Source: Terrisporobacter petrolearius | GTDB taxonomy: Bacteria; Bacillota; Clostridia; Peptostreptococcales; Peptostreptococcaceae | Direction of reading: 5' to 3' | NCBI RefSeq assembly: GCF_020748185.1 | Contig: NZ_JAHZMO010000017.1 | Coordinates: 1 to 63,104 of the forward strand | Length of the DNA: 63,104 nt | Shown: piece by piece, positions 61,355-63,104 of the stretch | Layout: each line of letters opens with the position of its first letter | Position numbering within the stretch: the first letter of the stretch is position 1 | Notes under the pieces: generated by a model | What the model was told of the DNA's origin: nothing | Database searches by the model: none | What the model saw: the letters and a program-made list of their open reading frames with translations, nothing else | Made by a program: the position numbers and the translations under genes

Positions 61355-62941
61355 ATGATGCTAAAGAATAATATTGATATTTTGGGATTATTACAAAAGG
61401 AGGTGGATGTCATAGCAATAATAGCAAGCATACTTGGTTTAGCTATTGGTATTATAGTTGGATATTTTGTTAGAAAAAATATATCTGAAACTAAAATTGG
61501 TGAAGCTAAAGACTTAGCCAAAGATATAATAGATAAAGCAAATAAAGACTCAGAAACAATAAAAAAAGAAAAATTATTAGAAGCAAAAGAAGAGATTCAC
61601 AAATGGAGAACTGATGCAGAAAAAGAACAAAGAGAAAGACGTAATGAAGTTCAAAAGTATGAAAGAAGAGTTTTTCAAAAAGAAGAATCTATTGAAAAAA
61701 AGCAACAAAATCTAGAAGTTAAAGAAGCTAGTTTAAATGAAAAGTTAAAAGCGGTACAAAGAAAAGAAGAAGAAGTAGAGGTAATAAAAGTTAAGCAACT
61801 TGAAAAGCTTGAAGATATATCTGGAGTTACTTGTGAAAAAGCTAAAGATATAATTCTTGCAAATGCTGAGAGAGAAGTAAGACATGAGATGTCTATAATG
61901 ATTAAGGACATTGAAACGCAAGCTAAGGAAGAAGCTGAAAAGAAATCTAGGGAAATAATAGGATATGCTATACAAAAATGTGCAGCAGATCATGTTGCTG
62001 AAACAACAGTTACTGTTGTTAATTTACCAAATGATGAAATGAAGGGGAGAATAATAGGTAGAGAGGGAAGAAATATAAGGACTCTAGAAACTTTAACAGG
62101 TATAGACCTTATAATTGATGACACTCCAGAAGCTGTAATTTTATCAGGTTTCGATCCTATTAGAAGAGAAGTAGCAAGAATAGCATTAGAAAAGCTAATA
62201 TCAGACGGAAGAATACATCCAGCTAGAATAGAAGAAATGGTAGAAAAGGCAAGAAAAGAAGTTGACAATATCATCAAAGAGTTTGGAGAACAAGCTACTT
62301 TTGAAACTGGTGTACATGGATTACATCCTGAACTAGTTAAATTACTTGGTAGATTGAATTATAGAACAAGTTATGGACAAAATGTATTAAAACATTCAAT
62401 AGAAGTTGCTCATATAGCAGGAATTATGGCAGCAGAAATTGGAGCAGATATAAAACTAGCTAAGAGAGCTGGTTTACTTCATGATATAGGTAAAGCAGTA
62501 GACCATGAAATGGAAGGAACTCACGTTGAAATAGGTATGGATTTACTTAGAAGATATAAAGAATCTAAAGAAATTATACATGCAATGAGTACTCACCATG
62601 GAGATTATGAGCCACAAATAGTTGAGGCTGTGCTAGTTACAGCAGCAGATGCCATATCTGCAGCAAGACCAGGTGCAAGAAGAGAAACTTTAGAAGCATA
62701 TATTAAGAGATTAGAAAAACTTGAAGAAATAGCTAACTCTTATGAAGGTGTAGAAAAATCTTATGCAATTCAAGCTGGTAGAGAAATTAGAATAATGGTT
62801 AAACCTGATAGTGTAAATGATGAAGGACTTCATTTATTAGCTAGAAAGATGACTAAAGAAATTGAGGACGAGCTTGAATATCCAGGTCAAATAAAAGTAA
62901 GTATAATAAGAGAAACAAGAGCAATAGAATATGCTAAATAA
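61355..62941 (+). CDS. rny: ribonuclease Y
   Basis: 528 residues from the longest start. Membrane anchor (about 20-41, [19 protein letters not shown]), long charged coiled coil (about 45-195), KH domain ([19 protein letters not shown] near 231), HD domain ([19 protein letters not shown] and [11 protein letters not shown] near 375). RNase Y starts bulk mRNA decay at the membrane. The start is uncertain: ATG 61355 has only a weak SD, while the perfect SD AAAAGGAGGT (61395-61404) lies inside the frame with only GTG 61403 (too close) or ATA 61412 in phase. The terminator follows the stop. Confidence 0.93.
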   Translation: MMLKNNIDILGLLQKEVDVIAIIASILGLAIGIIVGYFVRKNISETKIGEAKDLAKDIIDKANKDSETIKKEKLLEAKEEIHKWRTDAEKEQRERRNEVQKYERRVFQKEESIEKKQQNLEVKEASLNEKLKAVQRKEEEVEVIKVKQLEKLEDISGVTCEKAKDIILANAEREVRHEMSIMIKDIETQAKEEAEKKSREIIGYAIQKCAADHVAETTVTVVNLPNDEMKGRIIGREGRNIRTLETLTGIDLIIDDTPEAVILSGFDPIRREVARIALEKLISDGRIHPARIEEMVEKARKEVDNIIKEFGEQATFETGVHGLHPELVKLLGRLNYRTSYGQNVLKHSIEVAHIAGIMAAEIGADIKLAKRAGLLHDIGKAVDHEMEGTHVEIGMDLLRRYKESKEIIHAMSTHHGDYEPQIVEAVLVTAADAISAARPGARRETLEAYIKRLEKLEEIANSYEGVEKSYAIQAGREIRIMVKPDSVNDEGLHLLARKMTKEIEDELEYPGQIKVSIIRETRAIEYAK

Positions 62942-62942
62942 T

Positions 62943-62972
62943 AAAAAGGAGAGTATTAACTCTCCTTTTTTT
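62943..62972 (+). terminator. terminator of rny
   Basis: AAAAAGGAGAG pairs with CTCTCCTTTTT, loop of six, followed by T tract. Beyond it, 62973-63104 shows no gene. Confidence 0.92.
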
Positions 62973-63104
62973 ATATTTAAGGAAAAAACATTAAACCTTT
63001 CTTCACAAGCTATAATGAAAATGATTGATTCGTGATGGCTTCGCCAATAATTAATATAAAGCGAATTAAAACCCTGATTATAATGTAGTAATTTAATTCT
63101 TTCT

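Noticed and set aside
1..63104. CRISPR arrays, tRNA/rRNA genes, IS elements or prophage
   Set aside because: No regularly spaced repeats, cloverleaf-like segments, transposase or phage genes were recognised in the window.

Overview
The window is AT-rich, densely coding bacterial chromosome with almost all genes on the + strand. Gram-positive C-family polymerase PolC, CodY, RNase J, RNase Y, IreB, sporulation-linked genes (GerW/YtfJ family, YlmC/YmxH family, DacF-like carboxypeptidase) and many UUG/GUG starts behind strong Shine-Dalgarno sequences point to an anaerobic, spore-forming Firmicute of class Clostridia. The order yraN-yifB-dprA-topA-codY and iscR-iscS-iscU-mnmA-alaS fits Peptostreptococcaceae (Clostridioides, Paraclostridium, Romboutsia, Terrisporobacter). 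Placement at family level is inference; the species is not determined. No tRNA, rRNA, IS element, prophage or CRISPR array was seen.

Layout. 1-7.6 kb: capA-like gene (minus), then yraN, yifB, dprA, topA and codY. 7.6-10.2 kb: rarA, a small minus-strand hypothetical gene, a GNAT acetyltransferase. 10.3-17.1 kb: Fe-S and thio-tRNA block iscR-iscS-iscU-mnmA, then a T-box (Ala) controlling alaS-ireB. 17.1-21.9 kb: two tandem copies of a large exported membrane protein placed between ireB and ruvX; the second copy is preceded by a decayed fragment of ireB, which marks the duplication junction. 22.0-31.7 kb: ruvX, yrzB-like, LCP enzyme, fur, rnjA, ylbF-like, DUF503, dacF-like, M50 protease, scpAB, a small membrane protein, DUF2953 and gerW. 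31.8-33.7 kb: a 47-aa gene, a sirtuin and an orphan HExxH protein. 33.8-38.4 kb: polC and a small membrane protein.

38.5-49.6 kb is the translation/RNA cluster rimP-nusA-ylxR-ylxQ-infB-rbfA-nrnA-truB-ribF, rpsO, degV and pnp. 49.7-54.4 kb: polysaccharide deacetylase, M16 peptidase, a candidate structured RNA, ylmC-like, lysC, tepA-like. 54.5-62.9 kb: ftsK/spoIIIE, mnmH (selenouridine synthase), rimO, pgsA, recA (LexA-type box) and rny. Intrinsic terminators divide the window into clear transcription units, and several promoters have 17-nt spacers.

The items most worth a second look are the duplicated alkaline-phosphatase-like membrane proteins and their ireB relic, the foldable leader before ylmC, the promoter-terminator pair before rimP, the repeated element over the iscR promoter, the orphan zincin, and the unusual start region of rny.
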